A DNA stretch of 64,000 nucleotides, from positions 1,612,001 to 1,676,000 of the forward strand of contig JAFEVB010000008.1 in NCBI GenBank assembly GCA_032629725.1. The letters run 5' to 3'. How positions within the stretch are numbered: position 1 is the first letter of the stretch; each line of letters begins with the position of its first letter. Of the stretch, positions 33,656 through 45,300 are shown piece after piece. This DNA comes from Gremmenia infestans. Its lineage: Eukaryota > Ascomycota > Leotiomycetes > Helotiales > Hamatocanthoscyphaceae. Under the pieces are notes generated by a model. That model did no database searches. It was not told the DNA's origin and saw only the letters and a program-made list of their open reading frames with translations. The position numbers and the translations under genes are program-made.

Positions 33656-34447
33656 TCAATTTGCTACATTATCTGCTTTCAGTTTGATAGGCTCATATGG
33701 CCACACAGTGTTGTCCGAGTCTTCCCACCACTTCATAATGTCCAGTGTAAGCATGTCCCACGCTACGTGGTGCATTTCCACACCAGTATCCGCTTTCTCT
33801 AGCACATCTTTGAGAAATGTATCCTTCATATTTAAGCCATTTGCCGTTTGAAGCTCCCTTTCGCACAGCTGCTCTGCTTCCACGCTTGTCCAGTTCGTTA
33901 ATATCCACAATGTCGCCGTTTTAGCCCCAGAGGAATCCACTGCCCACCCGGCATCGCCGCCCCTGAATCCAGCCATACACTCCTGGTCTGCTGCGGCTTC
34001 CAGTTCTTGCAAGTATATCCATAGCGTTGGCGCCATCAGATTGTATCGCTGATCAGGGTTCAAGGAATTGAATGTTAGCTTTTGTATGCTCGTCAGGCAA
34101 CCGCCTCCCAGTCCTTCAGGTAGGCTTGCGGGTTCAGCTATAGAGCTGGGACTGATATCGATAGCGTTAGTATAGACGGCTGGCGTAGTTACGATTGGCT
34201 CTAACAGGGCAGCAAAAGAAGTAAAGTGTTCGGAGAGGAATGTCTGGGCGGCAAGATTGGTGTACCAGGTAATGAGCAGCGTGACGTGCTTTGGAGCTTC
34301 AATATGGCGGCCCCACGAGGCGCAGGCAAAGCCAGGGCATCTGGCGGAGTAGCCAAGGGCTGTTTTCCACTGCCGGCCAGCCATGGTTTTTGGTTGGTCA
34401 AAAGTACTGCCGCTATGAAGGGCAAAGATATGAGCTGTAGTGGACAT
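33656..34447 (-). CDS. ABM-like dimeric alpha/beta-barrel protein
   Basis: A single exon encodes 263 residues. The start at 34447 (MSTTAHIFALHSG) is preferred over the Met 15 codons upstream, whose extension is Arg/Cys-rich and atypical. The centre carries the pattern of fungal antibiotic-biosynthesis-monooxygenase-like domains: Trp-rich first strand (RCPGFACASWGRHIEAPKHV), TLLITWYTNLAAQTFLSE, then FAALLEPIV. A second similar half follows (TATLWILTNWTSVEAEQL). There is no signal peptide or membrane segment. Members of this superfamily are small oxygenases or heme-binding proteins, but many fungal ones have no known activity. The second half is divergent, so I call only the fold. It is an isolated gene with repeat-rich DNA on its 3' side. 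Confidence 0.62.
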   Translation of the reverse strand: MSTTAHIFALHSGSTFDQPKTMAGRQWKTALGYSARCPGFACASWGRHIEAPKHVTLLITWYTNLAAQTFLSEHFTSFAALLEPIVTTPAVYTNAIDISPSSIAEPASLPEGLGGGCLTSIQKLTFNSLNPDQRYNLMAPTLWIYLQELEAAADQECMAGFRGGDAGWAVDSSGAKTATLWILTNWTSVEAEQLCERELQTANGLNMKDTFLKDVLEKADTGVEMHHVAWDMLTLDIMKWWEDSDNTVWPYEPIKLKADNVAN

Positions 34448-35312
34448 AACGAGTCGAGTGTGGCGTGAGCACGACACTCTACCACGTCTCAAAAATCAAT
34501 GGAGTTGGCAAGGAATGAACAATGATATTGTAAGGCGAAAAGGTAGCAGTGTAGCACTGGTCTAGATGTCAGCATAGATTCAAACAAAAATTTGAGAAAG
34601 CGGGTTTGGAATAAGTGTTCACCGGTTTTATCGTTCTGGCAAATATCGAAAGCTATTTATTATTGATGGTACATAGGTACGCGTATGTGTCCGCGGCATA
34701 TACTTATATAATAAGTACGTTCAATGGCGAATTTCGATGTTATGATCTGAAAGAATAATGGAGAGGAAGGGGTTTAAATGAATATTCTGGAAACTAGGTA
34801 CTACAAGGAAGGCTGACTAGTCCAGCTAGTCTCGATTGGTCGTTAGCGCTAGCTCTCGATCAAGCTAGATTGTCATGAGTCGGATAATTTATCGACGTTC
34901 AACAACATGCAAGAGAAGGATTTTCGACCAACTGTAGGATTTCCAACCAACGACCTTTAAATATAACGATTATCAATTCTGTATGATATTGAAATGTACA
35001 ACATGAGGCAGTGCAATATCTGAAACTTTTTATTGTGGCTTGGGGAGCGTGTGATCCTTCTCTTGTTTGTTGCTTTCTTGTAATTTGCTGGTTTTTGTTA
35101 TATATTTAGGTCAAAGCTAAAGCTTTCTCTGCTTCCTTACATTTACTGAGAAAAATCTGTTGCAAGAAGGATTTCGCAGTGTCTGAGGCCACAAGGCATC
35201 ATTTCAGGGAATCATGTATAAGTATAGGCGCCGCCCTGGGATCCGCTGGGCTGACCTACAATTTGAAATCATTCACTTTTCTATACTCTTACATACAAAC
35301 TGAATCGATAGT
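34448..35312. other. Intergenic, divergent promoter region
   Basis: No gene seen. The stretch lies between the ABM-like gene and the large metalloprotease. Confidence 0.4.
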
Positions 35313-38300
35313 ATGCAGTCACTATCTTTTTCACGAATTACCTGCTCTCAGTCACCTTTTGGCATTGCAATCTTCTTTTTTCTTTTTCTCCTACCCACTA
35401 TAGCGTCCGAGTTTAACGCTAAAGACTTTTTCCTATACTTCGATGAAAGCTGCGACCAGCTGGAGGACATTGTCAACGAAGCCGGGGATGACATGAATGC
35501 TTTGGTCCAGGCAGCTTTGGACTCCTTCAACTGGACGCCACTGTCGGAAAAGACATTTGCGGCTTATTGGGGTAAAATTACAGATAATCTGAACCAGAAT
35601 TCCGGCCTTGTGAAAAGGGATTATGGACTTCTCGGCAAGGCAATGCAAACAAAGAAGTATTCGCTTTATTGCGATGCTTCTGCCTTCTCATTTGTCACCA
35701 CGATGCAGGAAGGTGAAAACAAGGGCAAGCCCTGGGATGATGGCAAAGGTCGTTGGTACATTGCCGCTGACCGACGCGCGGCAGACATAGCTATTCCCTA
35801 TATCTTGGGGGATGAGCGTCCCGATTTCTGCACAAGTACTGATAAAAAAATCATCGCGGCCGCGTCCGTGCCTAGTAAGCCCTACGTTATACTCTGCCCA
35901 GCTGCTTTCACTACCGGTAATGAGGTGAAATATACATCTCTGTTGGACGTCAAGGATACAGTGCAGCCAGAGAGTACAAATCTAGATGACATGGAGTCTA
36001 CTGGAGCCATTATGCTTCACGAATTTACCCATGCCGTTATTAAAACCAACGCTTTGCCGTCACAACGAGAGATCTACGGGCAACTTCAGGGGAGATTGGC
36101 CGCCAGATTAAGCCCTGCTAATGTTCGCAAGAACGCTGATACATTCTCAATGTATGGGAAAGCTTGTTATCTTCAGCAAAACGCATGGGTGGCGGGCAGG
36201 GCAGAAGACAAAACTAAATATGATACTCATGCTAGTATTAGTGTGCAGCAGGCACCCAGCCAGATGGTGCGCCTCCACCGCCGCCACCACCTACTCGATC
36301 GTCCCTTATATGCTCGAGGTCCTGATAACTCTACGAAAGCTACAGCTACTGGAAGTGGATCAATATTGCAGTCTTTTATACCATCATTATTCAACAATAC
36401 AGCTGCTGCTTCTAGTACCGTCATATCTCTTGAAACCCTGTCAAGCAACTCGAGCACAATTACCGGCTCTGATTCCACTCACATTGGGCTGAAAACATCA
36501 AGCTTCTATAACTCCAGTTCTCTCCCAAGCACCGCCCCCGGATTGAATTCCACTAGCCATGGATTGAGGACTGAATCACTAAGTTCCTCGAAGTCTTCAG
36601 AATGGATCTCGAATCCAATTGTGACTCCATTGAGTTCTAGTGGATCTTCCACCTCGCCGTCATCGTCGTCCCCAGTAACGATACCCGGAAGTGGTATCCT
36701 ACCTTTCCCAACCACTGTTAGCTCCTCGTCCCCATTCTCAGCAATTTCCACTCCCCCTTTCACATGGAGGGGTTCATGGAGTGATACGACGACCCCAACA
36801 CCTGTTGACTTTACTTTCTTTGATATCCCGACGTCTGCAATGTCCGACCAGGCAGCAACATCGGAAGCTATACTTCTCGGAGGTTTATTCTTTGCGCTCC
36901 AGGCCAACAGGAAACAACTCACGGATCCCAAGCTGAAACGTCAATACCTTGATGATGTTAAACGCACGAAAGACGAGACTCAAGCTTTATTCAATAACCT
37001 TAACGTCAAGACCGATATGCCCGACTGTTCAAAAACAAAACGGAGAGGAAAGAGAAACGTTATATCAGAAAGGCAACTAAGGGCCTTGCTTCGGGACCGG
37101 AGCATAATCGGCAGCGTCGGCAGCGCCATCAAAGGTGCTATTAACAATGCCTCTAAGTTGGTTAGCTGCGGTTTAAATGTGGTCAACAATTTGGTCGACA
37201 CTGTGGAGGGAGATTCGCCAGATATCAATCTGATCGAGAACTTGACCGACACTCTAGCAGAAATCGGTAAAGATCTAGAGGAAGAGGATGAACAGCAATC
37301 TTCCACGGAAGGTTCATCATCTACCACAACCACGAGCGAGTCCCCGTCCTCACTATCCTCCTCGTCCCCATGTACTGGCAGCACAATCTTTCCAGTGTGC
37401 ACCGAAACGATTTCTTTCTCAACATCATTTATATCCGGCACAAGCGTTGCCGGTGTGGGGACAATCACGCAAACTACTTGTTTGACGACTACTATCGCTG
37501 AATGTACCGGATCGGGAACAACCTCCATTACAACCGCCAGCAGCAGCTCCGACACCGAAAATGACGCAGGCACTGTAGCGATCTTTTACTTCCCTACTGA
37601 TTCTCCCGACGAAACTTCCCTGCCACCTGAGTCTGTCTCCTGGCTTAAAACCGCCTTTCTTGACGAGTACACAGAGTCTGTCAACTACAACGGCACGACT
37701 GCCGGGCCCGCTACAAGCACCGCTCCTGGCAGTGCTACGTCTTTCTCCGGTGCCACGAATACCAGCACGGGCCCCTCAAGCTCCTCAGCCGCTCTATCCC
37801 CGTCATTGACTAGTTCCATGATCACCCCATCCACATCATCAACGAGTACCACAGCAGTCGCTCTACCCCCATCGTCAACAACTGCCCTGTCACCACCACC
37901 CTATCAAACCGGAATATGCTCCATGCACATCACCGAAAAAGCGTTATCCGGCTCTACAACCGTCGAAATAACCGCTTCCATCAAAGACGGCGGCGGCAAC
38001 TTCCTTGCATCGACCGGGACGCAGAGCCCGAAATGGGGTGGTCAAGCCGCTATCTATGGAAGCAACTCCAAGTTACCTTATGATGTGACTCTCACCTTCT
38101 CAAAAGATTCGAGCAAGAAAAGAAGAATGGTATCGCTATGGCGACGAACGTACACCCCCGCAACTCCCCCTCCAAATTACTCGTACGAGAAGAGGGTTAT
38201 CAGTATTCAAATAGGAGCTACTACCTTTAATACCACGCAGACGGATAAGACTAAGATGCCGTGGGTAAGTGTAGGGAGTTGGGATAATAGCGTATCTGCG

Positions 38301-38330
38301 CCGGTATGTTTTGCTTTGCCAAGAAGATGA
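35313..38330 (+). CDS. Large secreted aspzincin-like metalloprotease with Ser/Thr-rich stalks
   Basis: An intronless 1005-residue frame. A leader (GIAIFFFLFLLPTIA, residues 17-31) precedes an N-terminal protease-like domain with MLHEFTHAVI (H236-E237-x-x-H240) and, after about 33 residues, RKNADTFSMYGKACYL (D276 as likely third ligand), the aspzincin pattern. Residues about 340-510 and 660-860 are Ser/Thr/Pro-rich stalks that would be heavily O-glycosylated, separated by a basic region with SERQLRALL. A C-terminal beta-rich domain starts near GICSMHITEKALSG and ends at the stop without a GPI signal. It would work outside the cell, perhaps held in the wall by its glycosylated stalks. Most family members are 300-400 residues, so the two long stalks and the extra domain are unusual. 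The absence of introns contrasts with the six-exon aspzincin at 26234-28014. Confidence 0.8.
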   Translation: MQSLSFSRITCSQSPFGIAIFFFLFLLPTIASEFNAKDFFLYFDESCDQLEDIVNEAGDDMNALVQAALDSFNWTPLSEKTFAAYWGKITDNLNQNSGLVKRDYGLLGKAMQTKKYSLYCDASAFSFVTTMQEGENKGKPWDDGKGRWYIAADRRAADIAIPYILGDERPDFCTSTDKKIIAAASVPSKPYVILCPAAFTTGNEVKYTSLLDVKDTVQPESTNLDDMESTGAIMLHEFTHAVIKTNALPSQREIYGQLQGRLAARLSPANVRKNADTFSMYGKACYLQQNAWVAGRAEDKTKYDTHASISVQQAPSQMVRLHRRHHLLDRPLYARGPDNSTKATATGSGSILQSFIPSLFNNTAAASSTVISLETLSSNSSTITGSDSTHIGLKTSSFYNSSSLPSTAPGLNSTSHGLRTESLSSSKSSEWISNPIVTPLSSSGSSTSPSSSSPVTIPGSGILPFPTTVSSSSPFSAISTPPFTWRGSWSDTTTPTPVDFTFFDIPTSAMSDQAATSEAILLGGLFFALQANRKQLTDPKLKRQYLDDVKRTKDETQALFNNLNVKTDMPDCSKTKRRGKRNVISERQLRALLRDRSIIGSVGSAIKGAINNASKLVSCGLNVVNNLVDTVEGDSPDINLIENLTDTLAEIGKDLEEEDEQQSSTEGSSSTTTTSESPSSLSSSSPCTGSTIFPVCTETISFSTSFISGTSVAGVGTITQTTCLTTTIAECTGSGTTSITTASSSSDTENDAGTVAIFYFPTDSPDETSLPPESVSWLKTAFLDEYTESVNYNGTTAGPATSTAPGSATSFSGATNTSTGPSSSSAALSPSLTSSMITPSTSSTSTTAVALPPSSTTALSPPPYQTGICSMHITEKALSGSTTVEITASIKDGGGNFLASTGTQSPKWGGQAAIYGSNSKLPYDVTLTFSKDSSKKRRMVSLWRRTYTPATPPPNYSYEKRVISIQIGATTFNTTQTDKTKMPWVSVGSWDNSVSAPVCFALPRR

Positions 38331-39150
38331 AAATGCTAATATTTAAATTCAGCAGCGACAATTGGACGCGTATTGGAATTGCTAGATTAGCTTACCTGTC
38401 TGAAATGTCTCTTGAATTAGGCCGGCTCAAATAAATACCATACTTATATATCGCAGTTTGGTTATAAAGTAATGCATCTACTGTCAAAAAAATAAGAAGA
38501 ATGCTATAAATTTACTATCTCCTTTAAAAGTATATATATGATAAAGGTTATAGGTTTTAATATATAAACTCTTAAACTCTTTTCTAGAGAAATTAAACGA
38601 GATCCTTGAACTGCTTCTACTTAGATAAATAAAAATTATATACTTTTAATGTTCTAGAGAAAACTTAGAGTTGTAAGATTAGTTTTAAGGACTTTATAAG
38701 TAAGTTAGCTAAATATAATTAGTCAATTGCTTTTTAATTACTACTTTTTTGTTAGTAATACTTTGTAAATTCTTTTGGTATTATTTCTTTCTTACTTTTT
38801 CTATTCCGCTAGTAGTCGCTCTTTTTTTCTTTTCTCCCTTTAGCTATATTTAGATGGGGTAAATAAACGTCCTAGGTAAGCAATTGTCCTAAGCTAAAAA
38901 CTATACTAAAAACGTGATCTTGATATTATTTTCATATACTAAGGCTAACAAGTATATTTTTATTGCTAATCCCATCGATGCACCGAACCGTCGAGGTAGT
39001 GCAGTTTGCTAGTTCTATTTTAGTTCACCTCAAAATACCCCTACCATTTCTTTCCACCTGACCATACTTTTCTTCGCTACCCTATCTTCACTCAGGCATC
39101 CAGCAACGTCAAGACACACGGAACAGAAGAGCCAGAACAGAATCTTCGCC
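38331..39150. other. AT-rich block, RIP-like
   Basis: Bases 38440-38960 are very AT-rich with many TATA and TTAA steps and no open frame of note. The sequence becomes normal again near 38970. It fits a repeat destroyed by RIP. No element family recognisable. Confidence 0.5.
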
Positions 39151-39942
39151 ATGGCAGTCAAAGAGCAGAGACAAGCTCGGAAAGAGAACGCACGTCAACA
39201 ACGGCGACTCCAAGCACAGAACCCGCCAACATATCCCGGCCATATCATCTGCACACAAATCCAAGCAATCACAGTTAAGACCGGAGCGCCAAAGACACAA
39301 AATGTGAAAGAAGCGAAACGTGGATTTTTCAGAGGTGATGTTACAATTAATGCAAGAGATGCTGCGGCTTTCATAGCATCACAAGACGTCGGCCATCGCC
39401 AGAATAGACTCGTCTACTGGACTGATGGATGCAGCATGAAGTCCGGTAGTGGTATCGGGGTCGCATCTACCTCATTTCATTCAGTGACATGGGTCGACCG
39501 CTCATGGCGTACTAAGGAGAAGTTGGATGCTAATGTGATGGAGACCATCGCAATCACGAAGGCGTTGGAACTTGCAAGTGAGCAGTGTAAAGATCGAGGA
39601 AGCTTATGTGTTGAACACGTGGTGGTTTAATCAGACTCGTTCAACGCATTGAATGTTTTCCAATGTAATGGGAGGGCCTCAGGAACAGTGAGCAAGCTTG
39701 CACCGCTTGGAGAAGCTATTTCAGCTGCAGCGGAGCTTGATGCTTTAGGGGTACGGGTCGAACTCAGGTGGGTTCCTGCACACGAAGGAATTGGAGGAAA
39801 TCCGAGAGCAGATAAAGCTGCTAGAAACGCTGCTCGACAAGGTGCTCGAAAAGTACCACAGCCGTTTCGCCGACGGGGTGGTACTGCGCTGATAGAGTGC
39901 TTCATGCGGAAGAAGAAAAATATCGACATATTTAGAAATTGA
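39151..39942 (+). pseudogene. RNase H type 1-like gene with one in-frame stop
   Basis: One frame runs from ATG 39151 to a stop at 39940-39942, interrupted only by TAA at 39628-39630. Read across the stop it gives about 263 codons carrying the RNase H landmarks in order: YWTDGCSMKSGSGIG (first Asp), NVMETIAITKALEL (Glu), then, right after the stop, SDSFNALNV (second Asp), and RWVPAHEGIGGNPRADKAARN (His loop and last Asp). The stop falls where the family has an aromatic or Gln residue before S/T-D-S. No intron removes it. The N-terminal 50 residues are basic. It is either a recently inactivated orphan RNase H or the remnant of a non-LTR retroelement; no reverse transcriptase lies next to it. 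The enzyme would cut RNA in RNA-DNA hybrids. Confidence 0.75.
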
Positions 39943-42333
39943 GGTCGACAACAGATTGGCAAAAGCACAGATGGTATGATGGCATGGTGTGGACACAAGG
40001 TGTGGTCTCATTGGAAGGTTTCAATTTGATCTGCTAACATGACCATACGCCTGGACCCGTCCAACTTCGCACCTTCCCGCCTTCGCACCTTCCACCCTTC
40101 TGCCCTCGAGCTCCCATCCTTCATTCCGTCTTCAAAGCTCGACGACGTGAAAACGGGTTGTGAAGACCTAGAAGAATGACCTCGTAGGTGTCAGCCCTTC
40201 GCTGGTGTTACCAGCATTCCTCGCCGACCCTCAAAGAGCAAACCTCCGGGAATCGAATCCATCAGACATGGTGCTGTCGTACACATACCTCTGCCAAGCT
40301 GTCGACCTTCACCTCTCCCCCGGAGAAGATGCCCAGGCGAGGTAATGTATGTGCTGATGGTCAGAAAGGTTGTTGATGGTATATGATGATGAAGGAAATG
40401 AGAGAGCGAAGAGAAGATGAGACAAAAGAGTGAGATGATTATTGGGTAGAAGGCCTTGGGAAAAGTGGTGGTTGTGGTGATGTTGGTAGGAAAAGTGATG
40501 GAAGAGGAAGATGGAGAGAAACGAGAATTGTGGGAATCGTCAAGATGACAAAATACTCATACTCGGTGGCATCTCAACATGAGGCAGGAGGCATCGCGTT
40601 CCTGCCGACTCGTTGCAAAGTACAGAATGAAGTAGAACCTAGAAGAACCTGATAATACAACATCTGAATGTATGGTGGTTTCGTCATGAAGTTCTGGCAC
40701 ATACCGTACCTGGCCATGCGTCTTTCCGAATTGCACAATTGTTGCTTTTGAACACGATTATGCGAATGCGATTTCCGATTAAAATTTGATAAACGTCTTA
40801 TGGAATCTTTTTCCATTCATCCAGTCAAGTGGGTGGACTGATATCCATCTTCCCAATCTTTACAGTTGATCGCACGTGCCATCACTTGATGTTTACCGCA
40901 TTCGATTAGGAGTATAAGACGTTTTACAGTAGTGCATTACACGTTATATACTTAATCATTTACGCTAGATGCTAGCTTAGTATAGAGAAGCATAGACCTT
41001 TATTCGGATGTCGATTCCTACAGTAGCTGAACTTTCGGCTACACTGGTTCAGCTGGAACCCGGACCGCGGATGGCGGTGAATTCCACATCGTGGATGTGC
41101 GTTTGCTAGGAGGGGGGAAGAGCATGGAAGCCAAAGACTTTAGTATGGTGAGAGCGCTCGGCTGTAAAAGAACCTGCTCTTCCCAGATGCAGGTCCGGGG
41201 GTTTGGAGAAGAATGCTGAGAGCTCAAAGTCGAGGGAACTTCTCAAGCCAATAGTAGGAAGATCGGATGAAGGCATCGTGGACTGATCGACCGAGTGATG
41301 CAGAGTTCCGAGTATCGAATGGATATCAAGAGATGCTTTGTAAAAATATTCGAGCAAGAATGAGTTCCCGCTATGCTCAAAATCCAAGAAGGATATTGAT
41401 ACTCATGATGTCCCCCATCTGAAGTCTTTGGGTCTGTACCTCCGTACACTTTACAGCCTTTTAGGGCATCACATATATCAGCTCATTATCGATTATAGTA
41501 CTAGGTACCTATTGCGAGGTGCAAGACATGACGTGCGCTAAACCTAGTCAGGTCCAAGTAGACCTCTCTCTGATTACTAAGCATAATTCAGCCCGTCGCC
41601 GTTCCAGGTATATACCGCTCTGTAGTGTTGCGCTAGTATATATAAGCGTAACTTGGGACTTCTTTATAATTTTAAAAGTCTTACTTTGCAGGGGATTGCA
41701 GCAAGTTCTTCGCGTCTAGTGATTGACGTTGGACAAGATTTGTTAGCGGCGGAAAGGTTCTCTCGGTTGATTGGTTGGTTTTCGCGTACTCGACTATGGC
41801 ATTTCACGGTCGGCTTTCATCGACTCGAGTAATCTCCATGCGAACCTTAGCGTGACCAGGCCAGGCCACGGTCCATGACTAAGGTACGCCACATCAATGA
41901 CGTCATAGACTGCCAATAGTATTCCAAGTATTAATCGCTACGCCACGCCACGCCACGCACGGTATTGCTCCAGGTGTTTCATGCTTGTGATTGGCTGGAT
42001 CCCACGCAAAGGGGAGGGGGTCTTCTCTTGCTCTTGATCGTAGCGTACCTACCTAGGTATAGTGCGGACAAAGTAGGGGTCTTCCTCTTTATCGTACAGT
42101 AGTGTAACTATAGTACGCATAGACTCAGGGAAGGGAAGGGAAGGGAAAGGTTGTCGAGAACCATTCCGACTGCCTCGTACGATGGAACTCTTCTCCATGG
42201 CCAGCACGAAAATCTCCCCTCTGCCTCTGGCTCTCTGATCTCTGCTGCGTTGAGAGCCACAACACCTGCCAGCCACTATTGCTGGTGGTGTTGTCCCCGA
42301 CGCCGTCGCCGTCGCTGTCCCCGCGTTGCCGCC
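39943..42333. other. Gene-poor stretch upstream of the histidine kinase
   Basis: A minus-strand frame of 93 codons (41106-41387) has protein-like composition but no family and no clear start. Simple repeats occur at 41942-41958 (cgccacgccacgccacgc type) and at 42128-42148 (gggaa units). The last part is the leader of the histidine kinase gene. Confidence 0.4.
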
Positions 42334-45300
42334 ATGAATCGAAATTTCCAACCCTCCGAGAAGCGTCGCGAGCGAGAAGTCTTCAGGTTAAACATCCACA
42401 GCATGCTGACTGCACTCATGGTCTGACTACCTGAACTAACGATCTTGCTAGGTATTTGCCTAAGTTCGACTGGGAAAGACTACCCTCCGAGCAGAGCGAT
42501 GCCGGTCTTGAGGGCCAAGGCGATAGCAGGCCATTTCGAAAATCCAAATCATCGGTTGACAAGAGCCTCAACGCCTTCTGTCAGCTGGGCGCTTTGCGAA
42601 TGAATACCAAACGGGCCATGATCTCTCTGATCAGTCGGGAGGACCAATATATCATTGCCGAGTCTACACGAACACTTTCCTCGCAGTCGGATGATGTCCA
42701 CCAAATCGGGGATAAATCGATTATGGGGGTGCGGGTAATCAAGCGGACAGAGGGTATCTGTGGTTATGCACTTGCAAACGGGTTCAATCTTGATTTCCAA
42801 AGTCAAGACGATCCGCAGGCGACTATTCTTCCCGACCTTACTAAGGTCGAAGAGCTTAGATTTGCACCGTTTGTCAACAACGAGCCAAAGGGGCGGTTTT
42901 ATGTGGGGGTACCTATCACAACCAAGAGGGGCCATGCGATCGGGGCATATTGCGTGATAGACGACATACCACGGTCTGAAGTCAGCCATGAACAGCTTCA
43001 ATTTTTGCGAGATATGGCTACGACCGTCATGGAGCATCTAGAGTTTATGGCCTTGAACAATGATCATACGCGATCGGAGAAAATGTTGAAGGCTTTAGGT
43101 CTATTTGTAGAGCACCGTTCAAGCATCAATGAATGGTGGATTGGCAATCACGAGTGCCCAGTAAGCTATATGTCTGATTCCGTGGATCAATCAGAACTTG
43201 AAGTGGATTCGAATGAGTCATCAAGAAACGGTAAGAAGTCGACACCGGACCAGGGATCTCCAAAATCAAACCACTCAGGCTCATATATTGTTCCTACAAC
43301 TCTTCCACAAGGTCCCAAAGGTCCAGATAGCAGCGATCAACTCCAAGGGGCTTTTCCCGGCAAGGAACCGGAATATACGCTACATACGAAGGTTCAACGA
43401 CTTGCTTTCGATTCGAACGAAACGAGCTCAGAATCGACTTTCAATCGTGACAAGAACCACTTCGCAGAGGAAATAGAAACCGATATAAAGAAGCATGAAA
43501 TGGCGCTACGGGATGGACCAACTGAGGAAGATCCTGCGACATCTACTTCAACACCAACGAAAACTAACACTTCCAAAGACATCAAGGCAATGTTTTCTCG
43601 AGCAAGTAACCTCATTCGGGAATCTACAGGTGTTGATGGAGCCATGTTCTTTAATGCCTCTCCGAAGTCCTTCAATGCAGAGACCTACGACCGCAGCCGT
43701 AGGCGAATGGGCAAGCACGCAGATACGGATCCATCCAGTAGTGATGACTCTAGCGCGCGATACAGAAGCTCAGATACCAATGAGACAGGCTCAAGCAGTA
43801 CCGAGATGCCCCCAAACGCCAAGTCGCGGAAAGAAGCAAAAGAATCACAATATTGTGAAATCTTAGGATTTTCTACCCCGAGTACTTCAAGCTTTAATGG
43901 CCAAAAAGCTGAGTCCTACCAGCTTATGGTAGCACACGAGTTTCTCTGTAAAATCCTTCGACGTTATCCGTATGGAAAGATATTTGCCTTCGACGAGGAT
44001 GGATCCATCTCCTCCAGCGAAGAAAATACTCCGCATTCAACCCAAGAAGGCATAAAGCTAGCCAAGAAAGATAGCAGTGGAAAGAAGGCTGCTTCAGGAA
44101 GGGACGAAGCGTCTTCCATCCTTCAAATATTTCCTGGATCACGTTTCATACTGGTATTTCCGATATGGGATTCTCGACACGAAAAATGGTGTGCTACAAG
44201 CATGTTATGGACTAAAGATCCAACCCGAGTACTGACATCCGAGGATGCTATGAGCTACTTGGCCTCTTTTAGCAACAACATCATGGCCGAGATCTATCGC
44301 TTCGAAGCCGTTGCCGCAGATCAAGCAAAGAACACTTTCATCTCGTCAATTTCTCATGAGCTTAGATCTCCCTTGCACGGAATCATGGGAAGTCTAGAGC
44401 TGTTGCGCGATACGACATTGACACGCTTCCAAAGCGAGACCATGGATGCCATCAAGGAGTGTAGCGCAACATTGCTAGACACATTAAACCACGTACTTGA
44501 CTATGCGAAGATAAATAACTTCATTACAGGCAAGCAGAAGAAGAGGAAGCAACTGAGGGCGGCGAGGCGCCACGGTCTTTCACGAAAAGCACGACCTGTG
44601 GAAAGCGCGGCTACATATGGAGCGATCAGTCTCGCATCCACTGTGTTCTTGGATACACTCACGGAAGAGGTGGTCCAGACAATTTATCTTGGTCATTATC
44701 AAGCTCAACTTTTGGGTACAACAGATTCATTCGACGGCAGCCAAAGTGCAATTCGCTCTCGAACTCTCCAGCAGTCAGTTCTTGTGATACTCGATCTCGA
44801 CTGGTCTTCTAGATGGCGTTTTCATGCTCAATCTGGGGCTTGGCGAAGGATACTGATGAATCTCTTCGGGAAGGCTTTGTTCAGGTTCGCCTTGAATGTC
44901 GAGAGACAGGCAAACACAAGCTCCGCTCAAGATTATCGACTTGTACCCTTACAGTTTCGGACTCTGGCAAAGGAGTTTCAACGAATTTCATCAATGAACG
45001 AATATTCGTGCCGTTTGCACAGGAGGACTCACTATCTCCAGGAACAGGCCTGGGGTTGAGCATTGTGCGACAGATTGTCGACAGCCTTGGTGGAGAAATA
45101 GACTTTCAAAGCGTGCTTGGAACGGGTACCACGGTTAAAGTGACCCTTCCAATGGAACGGGCTACAAATCTTGAAAGCACCAGCACTGCGGCAATAGACA
45201 ATGAGCTCGTAATCCGAGCAAGAGGCTATATCCAAAGGAAAAAAGGTGCTTTTATTATTAGAGATCTAGGGAATAGTCAAGAAGACGCGGATAAGAGTGG

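Noticed and set aside
35313..38330. Frameshift inside the large aspzincin, suspected from long secondary frames over its stalks
   Set aside because: The main frame is open for 1005 codons with domains at both ends. The other frames are by-products of Ser/Thr/Pro codon bias.
41106..41387. 93-codon minus-strand frame near 41.2 kb
   Set aside because: Protein-like but no family, no clear start and stops in flanking frames. Not supported as a gene.
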